A stretch of 30,039 nt of DNA from Gelatoporia subvermispora B. Its lineage: Eukaryota; Basidiomycota; Agaricomycetes; Polyporales; Gelatoporiaceae. Under the pieces are notes generated by a model. That model made no database searches. It was not told where the DNA came from and was given only the letters and a program-made list of their open reading frames with translations. The DNA is taken from NCBI GenBank assembly GCA_000320605.2, contig KB445791.1, positions 1,026,871 to 1,056,909 on the forward strand, written 5' to 3'. This document shows, in pieces, positions 9,414-19,890 of this stretch; within the stretch, counting starts at the first letter, position 1, and each line of letters starts with the position of its first letter. The position numbers and the translations under genes were made by a program.

Positions 9414-10086
9414 CAGCCTAGGTCTAAGCTGAGTTCCCCAGCAACTCACATCAGACTTTACGGAAGCAGCACTTGTAGTGTTGGCAATGTACAGTAACCC
9501 AGATCAGACTCGAGTTGGCCTTGTAGTGTGAGTGTGTGGCTAAAGCCTTTCTTTGTACACCAGCCCACTCCCTTGCCTGATTCTAACAAGTGGGCCATTG
9601 AACTAATATCCAGGTAAGTGCTATTCATGTTATGCAATTCCTGCATTTAATATCAAGCTGTATAAAATGCAAAAGGAGGACATGGGATCACTGGCCCAAA
9701 TCGGCTGGTTTGCTGGGTCTCATAGTGCCCTCAAATTCAACTAGGTCCGCAATTTGAAGTTGAGGTCACTCACATGGGAGCAAATCAGGTCACTTGACTT
9801 TGGAGCAAGCCCAGTTTTTGCTCTGCTCTGGAATATGGCACAGAGTCAGCTGCCTAAGGAAGTCCATCAAGACTTCCAGATGTGGGTCGAGACAAGTGGC
9901 ATTCACAGACCCAGACTGAGGTGAAGGACTGTTATGGAATTTACAATGGTCAAATGTGGCTTTTATTCCGGGATGTGCTGATCGCCCCCCAGGTGGTGTA
10001 TGCATGTTTGACTACTCGATGTTTGCCTGCTTTGGTTTTCTTTACTGCTTAGCAACAAATTTTGATTATTACACTTTTTAATTCAG

Positions 10087-10483
10087 ACCTATCCACGATG
10101 AGGTGCAGCCTCATAAGTGGGCTTTTTCATGGACAACAAGCCGCGCAGCAGGCTTTCCAGACAGACCAGAGCTATACTGCCCAGAATTGCATGGGCTTTA
10201 TTGTATTCTCACCCACTATGGCATAAGGGTCAAGGCTGCCAGAGACACCTTGGTGGTGAGGGTACCGCATGATGAGCATGGTACTTCTCTTCTGAATATT
10301 GCCCTAATAATTCTTGATACCAAGCAAATGGACGATATACCCATGCTTCAGCAAGGCGCAGCTATTGTAACATCCCCTCGGTTAATGGGTGTTTGGCACA
10401 AGTATGAGAAGCAGGATTGGTTGCAAGAAGTTGAGGATGCAGCACAGAAAGAGTATGCTTTACTCGGTCACGGAGGTGAATAG
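10087..10483 (+). CDS. Exon of unknown protein, DSBH-like end (partial)
   Basis: A clean acceptor (TTTTTAATTCAG ending at 10086, after a T-rich run) precedes an exon open to TAA-free sequence ending at TAG 10481-10483. It reads PIHDEVQPHKWAFSWTTSR.. and later GIRVKAARDTLVVRVP.. with HGTSL. The order strand-turn-RDTLVV-x-HGT resembles the C-terminal strand of a double-stranded beta-helix 2OG-Fe(II) oxygenase, where the distal iron-binding His sits, but this is a pattern impression. No internal stops are present, unlike most neighbours. The upstream exon was not found: frames in 9820-10010 (MAQSQLPKEVHQDFQMW..) look protein-like but do not join in phase. Confidence 0.4.
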
Positions 10484-11083
10484 TACTTTGCCTACCATGC
10501 GCTTTACTTTGAGCACAGCCCTGATAGCTCTAGTGCTGACTGGTGCTGCTGGCCATATCGTTTAGACATGTCCCTTCTGCTGGCACCCTCTCAAGCTTTG
10601 ACCTTGCTCTTTTGCTCTTCTCTGACCTATGCAACCTTTCCTTGCACTTCTGCTTTGGTCTCTCTGCTTGTATATACACAGCTTGCATACTACTTGTCCA
10701 TATTGTGGTTCCTCTGCCTGTTGATACTCAAAATACAGAGTATAGTTGAGTTCAACCCGTGTTTGTAAGTCTTCTGAGGATTTGCCACTGTTTGAAAGTT
10801 CAAACTGAGATATGATTTAGACAATCCGAAATGACTATTTATGATTATCCAGATAGGCATACATTCTGACCACTTTACATCAACTGTCATAATCTTTCCG
10901 ACAATTTGATAGCATGCAGGGGTCACAATTGTTGCCATACGCAATAGAAGTCCCAAACATTTGTTGCCTTATACTGCGGATCATTTGTACTGTTGTTCAT
11001 GAGCCACATTGCTTGCAAGGGTACTGGTTTTTGTTAGCATTGTCCCACAATTACATCAGACTGTCTGTTCTAGCAATATTACT

Positions 11084-11359
11084 ATGGCGCTCGGCTCAGA
11101 CCAAGGCTCCTTATATACATTACAAAAACCTACCTATAGAGACTATATGGCACGTACAGCATCTCACTAAGCCCATCAGCCATCCAGTGTCATATCGGAC
11201 TCACTCTGACTCATTCTGACTCTTGTATCAGAAGGATGACTCACATCAGTGATACCAGTGATGATTAGTAATAAGGCACTGATGTAGTATTTATTCTACA
11301 CCAAGACCATCCATGGAATACTCTAGACTGGCGGATCACCTGACTCCCAGATTTCAACA
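11084..11359 (-). repeat. Truncated LTR, copy D (reverse)
   Basis: Reverse complement of the LTR 5' part. It ends at 11359 with CCCAGATTTCAACA, the counterpart of the TGTTAAACTCTGGG start, and includes the ATCAGTGAT repeats and a TATA-like CTTATATAC. Its 3' portion is missing. Only 28 bp separate it from copy C. Confidence 0.55.
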
Positions 11360-11387
11360 CAGAGTTGAATAGTTGGAGGTCAGGGTG

Positions 11388-11685
11388 TGTTAGAATCAGG
11401 TCAGGGAGTGGGCTGGTGCACAAAGGCTTTAGCCACACACTCACACTACGAGACCAACTAGAGTCTGATGTGAGTCACTATACATTGCCAACACTAGAAA
11501 TGCTGCTTACCTAGAGTCTGATATGAGTCACTGGGAAACTCAGCTCAGACCTAGGCTGCTTATATACATCACAGAAGCCTATCTACAGTGACCATGTGAC
11601 ACCTACAGTGTCTTACCAAGCCCACCAGTCATCCTGAGTTATCTAGAGTCATACTGACATTGTTGTGACTCATGCACATAGGGAA
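11388..11685 (-). repeat. Truncated LTR, copy C (reverse)
   Basis: Starts TGTTAGAATCAGGTCAGGG, the reverse complement of the LTR 3' end. It keeps both the extra CATTGCCAACACTAGAAATG segment seen in copy B and the CCTACAGTGTCTTACCAAG segment seen in copy A, so it represents the longer ancestral form. Homology stops near 11685, with about 150 bp of the LTR start missing. Copies C and D lie head to tail in the same orientation. Confidence 0.6.
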
Positions 11686-11754
11686 TTGCAGTGTTTGTAA
11701 ATAGTACAATTTCGCTTCGATGCGTGGGTTGGCGTGTAATCACAGTACACAGGC

Positions 11755-12276
11755 ATGTTTGCACTTTATTTCCCAAGGCTTTATCGATATTACAGGGTCA
11801 CTATCCGTGACCTGGAAAGAACATTTGATATCAAACAACCATTTTTAGACTGCCAGTTTACAGGAACAACTGCAAATTACAGGCCAAGAGTGGTAACTCC
11901 AATGCATTTGGACGAGATAAACTTGGTGTTTGGGGTGTGTGCGATCTTTGTGAGAGGTCAGTCTAACCATCATGAAGGAGAACACCTGTTTCTAATACTG
12001 GAAATAGTTGTTGAATTTCCCGCTGGCACAATTGCGACCATTCTTATTCCTGATGGCAATGCAGCCATTGAGTCAACTGCATAGTGCTGGTCACTGACCT
12101 TTTACACCAGTAGAGGTGTTTTCAGATACTCCCAGTGCGGATTCTGAACTGACAAGCAAGTCAATCCAGAGGTCTTGCCAACTTTGCAAAAGGAGACAGC
12201 CAGGAAATGGGCTAATACAGCCGCATGTTTCTCTAAAGTGAAGGCACTTCATGCTGATGGCACTACTTTTCTGTAG
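11755..12276 (+). pseudogene. 2OG-Fe(II) dioxygenase-like protein, broken
   Basis: An exon begins after an acceptor ending CAG at 11752 and reads MFALYFPRLYRYY.. . Agaricomycete genomes carry a large family with a (K/R)LYxYY start, an RHTDxxNxPFGxCAITALG core and GGHLVLxDLxLVIEFPxGS. Here the core reads MHLDEINLVFGVCAI (His51 and Asp53 fit the iron-binding HxD) followed by GEHLFLILEIVVEFPAG and TILIP. A TAG at 12082-12084 falls where the HSN segment with the distal His is expected, and that His is missing. The frame continues (YTSRGVFRYSQCGF), has TGA at 12145-12147, then a charged tail (LQKETARKWANTAACFSKVK) to TAG 12274-12276. Both internal stops fit C-to-T. A TET/JBP-type role is inference. 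Confidence 0.6.
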
Positions 12277-12943
12277 CCTTTACTTAGAACAAGTCGTTAT
12301 AAATGAGCGAGTATACAGAATATGCACAAGAAATACAATTCCAATTCAACCTGTTTGTCTGACTGGGGCAGTCGGCCTGACTGCAATTAGAGGCTCTCCG
12401 TGTGAAATAATCCTTGGGTGTGCGGTGCAACCTTGTTCTTCCACTTGCAGTCCTCTCTTGCACTTTTATTCAGTAGAGTTCTGGCCACCTTTGAGCATGC
12501 TATAAAACAAGTGATGCTGATTGGCTCACTGTTAGTACATATTGGCATATTTACAGATGCAAGCCAGGCCTGGGCTAAAGTACCAAATTCTGGCTGAACA
12601 AGTATAGAATAAAGTGCAAGTAATCAATTTATATTTCAGTCATCTCACAAGACACAAAACTTGAACATATTTGTGACATGCAGATTTCCTAGCCATACAT
12701 TGGAATTATTTGTTTTACATGTCATCAACAACCAATTTTAATTAAACTGCGCTCGTCACCTGTGTGATTTACAATTGTTGTACACCTCAGCTTATGGTGG
12801 GATATAAGTCTACAAATTATGACCAACGATTGTACTAAAAACCCTAGCAGGTAAACCATGGTATATGTACATTACAATTCCTTTTTTTGCACTCTATTTA
12901 GTGTCTCCATCTGTATTGGTAGAGCTTTATGTTACGGCTCCTC
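12277..12943. other. No gene seen
   Basis: AT-rich sequence with no convincing coding frame. The open plus frame at 12251-12505 overlaps the tail of the oxygenase-like remnant out of frame and has no motif. Confidence 0.35.
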
Positions 12944-13437
12944 TCAATGGCATTTTAAGATAACACTTTGATGCCTATAAAGACTGCCATTGATGGCAAT
13001 CTGTGAAGCTGCCCATAATAATTTGACAATTGTTTGCTTTGCATGTGGCCCATATCTGGTTGCTTTCCCCACTTGGTAGCCAGTGAAGCTAAGGGAAATA
13101 TCTATAGAGTTTGTTACAAATGATGGTGGTGTCCGCATCTTAGACATGATTCATGAAATGGGTGTATTCTTGATAATACTTGCAGCTGAGAAAGATCTGA
13201 TAGTTGTTTGGTGCCTGAAATACCTGATTAAAAAATAGCAATAGAAGATCAGGTCTCACCAGTTAACACCTGATACAACTTTTCACTGGACAACAGTGAA
13301 CGGCAGGTCATATTACCGGAACACTTTTTCGATACTGTCTGTTCTCTTGCTGAGAGTATTACATTTGTGCTCTGAGAGGTACTGCTTATCAAAAATGCAC
13401 TTGGGAGCAACTCTAGTTTAACTGCTGTCACAGTCAC
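12944..13437 (-). pseudogene. Spliced remnant of an unknown protein gene
   Basis: Exon 1 (13437 to 13260) reads ..VKLELLPSAFLISSTSQS.. to a GTGAGA donor. The 74-nt intron (13186-13259) ends TCTCAG. Exon 2 joins in phase (AASIIKNTPIS), meets a TGA at 13151-13153, then continues MSKMRTPPSFVTNSIDISLS.. to TGA at 12944-12946. The stop sits at a plausible Arg codon (CGA to TGA). No family recognised; the second exon looks like a compact beta-rich domain. Alternative splice sites (donor at GTGTTA, acceptor at AATCAG) also exist but lose frame. Confidence 0.35.
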
Positions 13438-13733
13438 ATCTTATATTCAGTAGACAATAATTGTGTTCACTTCTGTCTAAGCCTGCTACAAGTCTATGAC
13501 CCAGCAGCTGGTATTAGTATGCTTAAGAGAATGCTTTGCTCTCTACGCTATATATCCAAAGCTGCATTAGATAGTCACTTGTATATATGGATCCTCCTTG
13601 CCATGCCTTTGATCACTGCTAAGAGTATTCAGTGCCAGGCCTAAATTCACTTTGGCATCATGATGGGCAATATTGTGCCTTTTAATTTTTCCTACCTGTT
13701 ATATTTCCATACAGACATTAGTGTTTTCTACAA

Positions 13734-14019
13734 CTACAAGATGGGCAAGATTGATGCTCTATGTTTTCCCTAGGTGACTGTATAACTGCAACCCATAGTC
13801 TGCACTGGACAGATGACTTACCTCCCATGCTTGCACCCTATCCAGCCTGGGTGATAGTAAGCCTGGAACCAAGTGCAAATTGAGTATGGTAATGAGAGTC
13901 TTGTGGTGGCCAGGACATGATGGACTGTTGATGGACTGTTTAATGTATTGAATTACCTGCAAAGATTTACATGTGATACCATAATCTAATGGTTGAGTTG
14001 TCCCTACTGTGTTTAACAC
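13734..14019 (-). CDS. Possible two-exon gene fragment, unknown
   Basis: Reverse exon 14019 to 13822 reads GTTQPLDYGITCKSLQVIQY.. ..LDRVQAWE and ends at a consensus GAG/GTAAGT donor. The 52-nt intron (13770-13821) ends CACCTAG with a nearby CAGTCAC branch-like site. Exon 2 (GKHRASILPIL) ends in TAG at 13734-13736. The donor is the best evidence; the protein is not recognised and the 5' end is open. It could be a captured exon rather than a whole gene. Confidence 0.3.
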
Positions 14020-14697
14020 AGGTCGATAGAGCTATAAGGATGTGGACTTGATTGCCGGGCGCACTTTTTACATTTCTGGTTTTTGAAAGCTGATAGAATC
14101 ATTTTGCATGAATAAGATCCATTTTGGAATCTTTTGCTAAATGTTTCTTTATCAGTCAATTAGATTTACCAGCGACTACAGCTCCTGCTATATAGCTTGC
14201 TATTCACCATCACTATCTTCATCGTTTGTGCAGCTGTATTTCGACATAGCTACCCTAAGTAAAACTCAGAGATGGGAGGCCACTGCCAACTGTATGTCAC
14301 CTGCTATTTCAGATGGTATTACTTATCAAGCTACACTATAGTAACCAGGTTTCTTTAGATCTTTGAGACTGGCTGAACAATCTACAAGCTGTGGCCTCAT
14401 AAGCTCGTCACACATCTGTCTAACTATGGCCTGGGGTTTTTACCCACCGGCTATTAAGGGTGTAAATATACCATCGAGTAAGCCTTCAGATCAGGCATTA
14501 TACTGTACACAGTTTACTCCGTTTGCTCACATGTCCTCTAACCTGCTTCAAAAGCTGCTGATAATGGGATCTACCGCTTATCTTCATCTTTAATAGCATA
14601 TAGCTACCCTGTCACAGGGTGATGTGACCTATCAGCAGAAACACACACTGGTATGTAAATTGGTTGCTTCCCATAACAACGCTACCAGCACAGCGGG
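14020..14697. other. No gene seen
   Basis: Two short plus-strand frames (14141-14341, 14363-14593) have no motif, no intron signals and unrelated composition. I treat them as chance. Confidence 0.3.
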
Positions 14698-14889
14698 CTG
14701 GTTCACAAATGCTTTAGCCACAAACTCACACAACAAGACCAGCTAGAGTCTGATATGTGTCACTAGGGAACTTAGCTCAGACCTAGGTTGCTTATATGCA
14801 TCCCAGAATCCCATCTACAAAGACCATGTGACACCTACAGTGTCTTACCAAGCCCACCAGGCATCCTGAGTCACCTAGAGTCATACTCA
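14698..14889 (-). repeat. Truncated LTR, copy E (reverse)
   Basis: Matches copies C and A in reverse (GGGCTGGTTCACAAATGC, CCAGCTAGAGTCTGAT, GACCTAGGTTGCTTATATGC, ACACCTACAGTGTCTTACC). Homology ends about 4 bp before the ATG at 14893, so this insertion probably removed the 5' part of the following gene. Confidence 0.55.
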
Positions 14890-15962
14890 ACAATGGTCAG
14901 AACCTCAACTATCCTCAACACATTCAGGCTTTTGTTCTCCAACCATATGGCCCGACCAAGTTCTCAAGAAATGGAGAGCTTTCTCATGGAAAACAACTTT
15001 GCACACTTGTTTTGCCCCCTGGACTTGTTTGAAGAGCAACCTGAGGTCGTCTATCTTATTTACGTGAATGAAACAATTTCTGCTATGCGTGAAAGTCAAT
15101 ATGTGCGACATATTTCCAAAGTCATCCTGGGGATGATGACCCTTACACCCCTGGAGGCTGCCTCTACACAGAAGCCTAAATATCACAAGCTTATACGTAG
15201 AGGTCTTGAGATGTGAGAACCCTCATATGCCTGACTGGAGTATATATTAAAAGTGATTATCAGATTAAAGAATTGCTACAATCATTACCAGTGATTGGTC
15301 GATGAGTCTAAGAAGGAGGGGGCAAATGTGGGCGCAATCAGTGAGTGATACAGACAGATATTTCTTATATTTTCTTCCTTGCTGACTGCAAGCTATAGTG
15401 CAGTGTGCTTCAGTTATTCTCCCACCAGAGGTTGTCAATAGACTCTCAATTGTGCTTGAGAGAGAGCAAGTCAAGGCTGCAGCTATAGCAAGTACCACTG
15501 GTCCCCAACCTCAGCCCGGTGCAGACTTCATATTTGACACGTTCCCATTTGAGAATCATGCACGCAGGCACTATAGTGCCGACAACATAAATCTTGTCTC
15601 TAGCCTCCTGGACCCTCATTCAACTTCCCTTGAACAGTCATCTTGTCCCCATGGCCACAGGCATTTGCTGTACTCCTCCATCCGCAAATGCTCCTCTCAG
15701 AGTGTCATTCTGAGGGATAGACTCTCAGCCGGATCAGCAGTGTCTCTCCCTACTCACTACTTCGCTGACAATAGGTCATCAACAAGTTGATCACAAGCCA
15801 GTGGAGCCCTTGCCTTAGCCGACAGGGGGACAGCTGTGATTGCTCGTTGTGAGCCGATGCCCATATCTGAGGTGGCACCTGCCGGTAGGCTGGAGGTCAG
15901 CATACTAGATTATTCTTCAGGTCAGGATAAGAAGCATGATAAGACTGAGGGCAACATGGGTG

Positions 15963-16374
15963 TTTGGTGTTAAACTCTGGGAGCCAGGTGATTTCTCAGT
16001 CTAGTGATCCAGAGCTAGACTTGGTCTAGAGCCAGTCCAAACCTGTTGATCCTTTATCAGTGCCTTATCACTGATCATCACTGATAGCTACTGATTATTA
16101 GTGATGTGGCTTACTCCCTTATATGCATGAGTCAGAACAATGTCAGAATGAGTTAGTATAATTCTAGATGACTCAGGTTGACTACTGGGCTTGGTAAGAC
16201 ACTGTAGGTATCATATGGTCTTTGTAGATAGGTTTCTGTGATGTGTATAAGCAGCCTAGGTCTGAACTGAATTCTCTAGTGACTCATATTAGACTCTAGT
16301 TGGTCTTGTAGTGTGAGTGCATGGCTAAGGCCTTTGTGCACCAGCCCACTCCCTTGTCTGATTCTAACATCTGG
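15963..16374. repeat. Target-site duplication around the LTR
   Basis: TTTGG at 15963-15967 precedes the LTR and TCTGG at 16370-16374 follows it: a 5-bp duplication with one T/C change. Removing the LTR and one copy restores the coding frame of the host exon, which supports the assignment independently of the sequence match. Confidence 0.6.
15968..16369 (+). mobile_element. Solo LTR, copy A (402 bp)
   Basis: Starts TGTTAAACTCTGGGAG and ends TGATTCTAACA, with TG..CA ends in a 5-bp inverted repeat. It contains the ATCACTGAT repeats, a TATA-like TGTATAAG and the conserved GCAGCCTAGGTCTGA segment. It is the clearest member of the family also seen at 8692, 9211, 11084, 11388 and 14698. No internal region remains, so it arose by recombination between two LTRs or is a relic. 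It lies inside an exon of the gene at 14893-17133. Confidence 0.75.
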
Positions 16375-17133
16375 AATGCCAGGGTACAGTTGGCCCACAT
16401 GAAACAGGTCAAGGTGGCCAATGTGTAGCAACAGATAACGAAGTACTATACATTGTAGGTTGGTATTTTGAAGACCGTGGCACATCATGACCAGGAGATG
16501 ATGGCTGCAAGAAGTAGCATGGCCATGCAGCTCATCTCCAATGGCAAGGACAAGGACGGCAATGCCCTGCCACCGGACCAAGTGGTACAATGCATCAATT
16601 ACTTGTTCAGCCCACTGGCACCCACAGACTTTGCCAGACTGGCAGAGGTGGCGGTGCTGAGCATGGGGCCGGGGGTGTTGAGACAAGGGCATGATAATAC
16701 TGCTCGAGGATAGATCAATCTCTTACTATCTGCAAACGGCCCTGTGCGCAGTGTCACTTCTTTTGAGGGTATACCTATTCACAATGTTGACGATACCTCC
16801 TCCACTCCCTTCGGTATGCTCCCACATACTTTTGGCCCACTGTTATCTTCTGGCATCAACAGTGGTCTTCATGTGCAGACACATGGATATGCCAGTTTAT
16901 CTCAGTCCGTGTCTGCCCAAGACTACGGCACATCATCATCTTCTGGCATGAACAGTGGTCCTCGCTTAGACAATGCGGACCTTGCTAGTCTACCTTTTGG
17001 CCCCTTCCTCAATCTTCCTTTCAACGACATGTATCTTGACCCAATCGGTTACCAGTATAGAACCACCCGTCATACCAGAAATAGAAGCCACTCTGGCGGC
17101 CATGTTGGCAGGGGCAGACCCAAGGTTGCCTGA

Positions 17134-18426
17134 GTTGGGCTGTTGCCTGCAGATGTTATATGTATGATCTCTCGGATTATCACTCCTTACGCATAATTCC
17201 TTGTGAATTGTAATCTCTTCTTTGATCTCACTGTATCAATATACTGTCATTATGTACAGAGTTACAAATGAATAGCAGGGCCCCTGAAAAATATGCTTAG
17301 ATATCAACCAAAGTTTTCTGCCATTTTCATTTATATCTGGAAGGTCATGGGGCCAAGTTATCCGGATTTTCAGCCAGGATCACCACTTTGGGCCAATTTG
17401 TCTGGACTTTCTGATCCATCCTTCAAGTTTATACCTTGAATTTTGGCTACTTTTATATTTTTTCCTAACAAACAGCTGCAGACGATGCTTGGTTTGAAAC
17501 AAGTATAAAAAGCTTCCGCGTACAGCAAGAGTCGAATTATAGCTATCGACTTTACATTAACAGCAAGCAGCATGTAACTCTCTCATCTGACTGTACCAGA
17601 GAGTACTTTGTCCAGATCACCCAAATCTTGATTAGGTTTGATACATTTATTCGCATCTGTTGTGTTTTTAGTCAGTCATGTAGTCACATGCATATTTACC
17701 CAGAACCCTGGCAACATCCAACAGTTGATAGTGCCTGTAAATCTTAGCTAGCCTCTGTCGGCAACAGTAAGCAGCTCAGACTTTTCAAAACACAAACTGA
17801 GCCCTAAACTGAGAGCTTGGCCCCACAAGGCTTGGCTCAAGCCTGAGCCTAGGCTTTGGTCACTTAGTACAGGTGAAAGTGTATATGCGTTACCATGGGA
17901 CCAACTATAGTTAGAGTCGCTAAAAGCACTTGCAAAGTTTGTAACATACCTTGTATGTGCTCCTAGCCCTACTAAATGACATTTGGCATAATATTGAAGC
18001 ATAATGCTATCGGATACCATATAATATGTGACCGTCAAATATAGTGCCCACTGTCCACTGAGACATGTGACACTGCTTGAGGCCCAGTCAATATCGACAG
18101 GCAGTAGATCGAGTTATACCTAGTTATATCTAGCTGTCTGACATGTTTAGATTTAAATTCTCCTCGTGAGAATTTACCAGATTTCACTAGATATCTATCT
18201 AGTCACATTGAGTTTCATTGAGTTCCATCAAATAAATTAAGTAAGATCTATCTCCAACCTAGTAGATTCTAATTGCTTGCTGCTCTATTCCCGGCACCGC
18301 TCTTGCCATGGAGTCTTTGAATTAACTTGATTTGACTCAACCTAACTTGTACAACACGTGATACCTCCACCAGTGCTTCACCCTCATCCCTGCCCTACCG
18401 TGCACTTCTGGCTAGTGCCCATCATA
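17134..18426. other. Gene-poor stretch
   Basis: AT-rich and without a credible frame. The 17139-17280 part is a plausible 3' flank of the preceding gene but has no decisive poly-A signal. Around 18095-18250 there are many CTAG/ATCTAG words and a small hairpin (ATTCTC/GAGAAT near 18157-18173). Reverse frames at 17370-17573 and 17748-18038 lack motifs. Confidence 0.35.
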
Positions 18427-18912
18427 GGTATAGGTATGGGTCTGAGGCGCCTAACTCTCAATATCCCTGCCTGGCCCTTGTATACCCATAGTTAGTGTCC
18501 AGTTCCTATTGATATATGTCTAATATGAGCCCAAAATACATACAATCTGTCATATAAATGCCCCTTGTGCAATGCAATTGCTAAAACTTGTTATACGCAC
18601 CCTAGCCACTGAGCTGCAGCCTAATTGGGCAGCTCCTTACCCGGTTAGGCAGTTTCTTTCCCATTTGGGTTACAGCAGCTAATTAGACTGCGTGTTTGGG
18701 CTGCCTTAGAGCTCATTTGCTTGTGCAATACAAGTAAATTTCCATATAATTGAGTATGACATATATCAAAACTAATAAAGAGTATGCAATAACGCATGAG
18801 AAGGCCTTCTCTGTACCTAATCCATGCTTAACCCGTGGTACCTGTAGCCAACCTGGGTAAACCTATACCTGTACTTGTGGGTCGCTAACTCTTACGGGTA
18901 TAGGTATGGGTC
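18427..18912. repeat. 16-bp direct repeat pair
   Basis: GGTATAGGTATGGGTC occurs exactly at 18427-18442 and 18897-18912. The flanks share looser pieces (CGCCTAACTCT versus CGCTAACTCT), and an inverted AACCTATACCTG lies at 18870-18881. The pair could bound a decayed element or reflect local repeat spread. No coding sequence lies between them. Confidence 0.4.
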
Positions 18913-19383
18913 AGTATGCTAACATCCAGGGGTAGACCTGTGGTGGGTACTACTCTTAGCCCATTCTCTCTATCACCCACCTTCACCTACCCATTATCCA
19001 TCCCCCCCTCTTGCCGTTCATACCAAATACCCTTGCTTCTAACCACTTGCCCTCCAGTTAGTCCACTTATCTCTACCTCTTGCCAGTACCTCTGCCTCCT
19101 GCCACCTTGGTCCACTTGTGCTCAAATTCTTCTGCAGTTACCTGCGTTCCGGCTTTCCCTAGCTCAACCAGATATAAATGCTTACAATAACCTTCAGTAA
19201 TGGCACAACAATACAGCGTCCAAATTCATGCCCTACTTTGCAGACAAAGAGCCATTTGCATGCTTGTATTTCACCTTTTCGATCGCCTGTGAGCAGTTAT
19301 TTGCAGTTGACATGTCTTATACTGGATTTGCAGTGCAATCCTGCACTTGGCTATCTATCACATGTTGATGCACAGTAAGCAAT

Positions 19384-19890
19384 ATGTCATCACAATTTAA
19401 CAGCACTAACCTGAATTACGCCCTCTGGCAGAGCACCTCCTCTGTGCCATCTCATGCTCCTTCTAAGCATTTTCACACTGAGCCTGCGCAGCATTTGCTA
19501 CTGCCGCATCACACAACATCTCTAATAGATTCACAATCTGACACAAGTCAGCCCAATCTGCTCTGATTCATCACCCTACTGACCTGATTCACACTTGTAG
19601 ATACTTCTACCACGCTAGAGTCTGTGGCTTCTGTCTGTTCTCACATGCATACATTGCCTTTCACTTAGTCTTGCTTGTCTTGCTTGACATCTGTATCCTT
19701 GTCTTGCTTGACTTCTGTTCACCTGACCATTTTGCTTGTTCCTGCAGCACGGCTTGCATCATTGACTATGTTGGCCAGAACCGGCACCTTGCTCACAGGC
19801 AGTCTGTTACCCAATGTGGCCTTCTCTGGTCCAGCAACTATCACTAGCTTTATACTTACTGGTCAGCTGACCAGCTGTGCTTGCCACTGA
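19384..19890 (+). pseudogene. Ser/Thr-rich remnant with three stops
   Basis: An ATG at 19384 opens MSSQFNSTNLNYALWQSTSS.. to TGA 19564-19566. The same frame continues through a second TGA (near 19585) and a TAG (near 19666) to a segment PAARLASLTMLARTGTLLTG.. ending TGA 19888-19890. All three stops are compatible with CGA to TGA or CAG to TAG. Low-complexity composition and the surrounding pyrimidine bias mean chance cannot be excluded. Confidence 0.25.
19674..19720. repeat. Two-copy 23-bp tandem repeat
   Basis: CTTGTCTTGCTTGACATCTG.. at 19674-19696 is repeated with three mismatches at 19698-19720 (CTTGTCTTGCTTGACTTCTG..). It is probably a slippage product inside the pyrimidine-rich tract. 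Confidence 0.55.

Larger units (their letters stand above)
9211..9588 (+). mobile_element. Solo LTR, copy B
   Basis: Begins TGTTAAACTCTGGGAG and ends CTGATTCTAACA, giving TG..CA termini within a short inverted repeat (TGTTA..TAACA), as expected for an LTR. It aligns along most of its length with the LTR at 15968-16369. It carries an extra segment (about 9463-9495, around TGTAGTGTTGGCAATGTA) shared with copy C and lacks about 85 bp present in copies A and C. The U3 part holds nested ATCACTGAT inverted repeats. No internal retroelement region adjoins it and flanking duplications are not obvious. Confidence 0.7.
14893..17133 (+). pseudogene. Multi-exon gene of unknown function split by a solo LTR
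   Basis: Exons join in phase throughout: 14893-15212 (MVRTSTILNTFRLLFSNHM..), intron 15213-15270 (GTGAGA, CTGAC branch, TTAAAG); 15271-15340 (..SLRRRGQMWAQS), intron 15341-15403 (GTGAGT..TGCAG); 15404-15967 (PPEVVNRLSIVLEREQV..), interrupted by an LTR at 15968-16369 plus one target duplication; resumed at 16375 in the same frame (NARVQLAHMK); intron about 16408-16458; final exon 16459-17133. Two stops remain: TGA 15788-15790 and TAG 16711-16713, both explainable by C-to-T. The product would be largely disordered, Ser/Pro-rich in the middle, with an AT-hook-like RGRP near the C-terminus (GHVGRGRPKVA). No family recognised; a DNA-binding role is a guess from that motif. The N-terminus may be lost to LTR copy E. 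Confidence 0.6.

Noticed and set aside
11359..11388. Complete small retroelement formed by LTR copies C and D
   Set aside because: The 28 bp between them show no primer-binding or polypurine site, and both copies are truncated on their outer sides.
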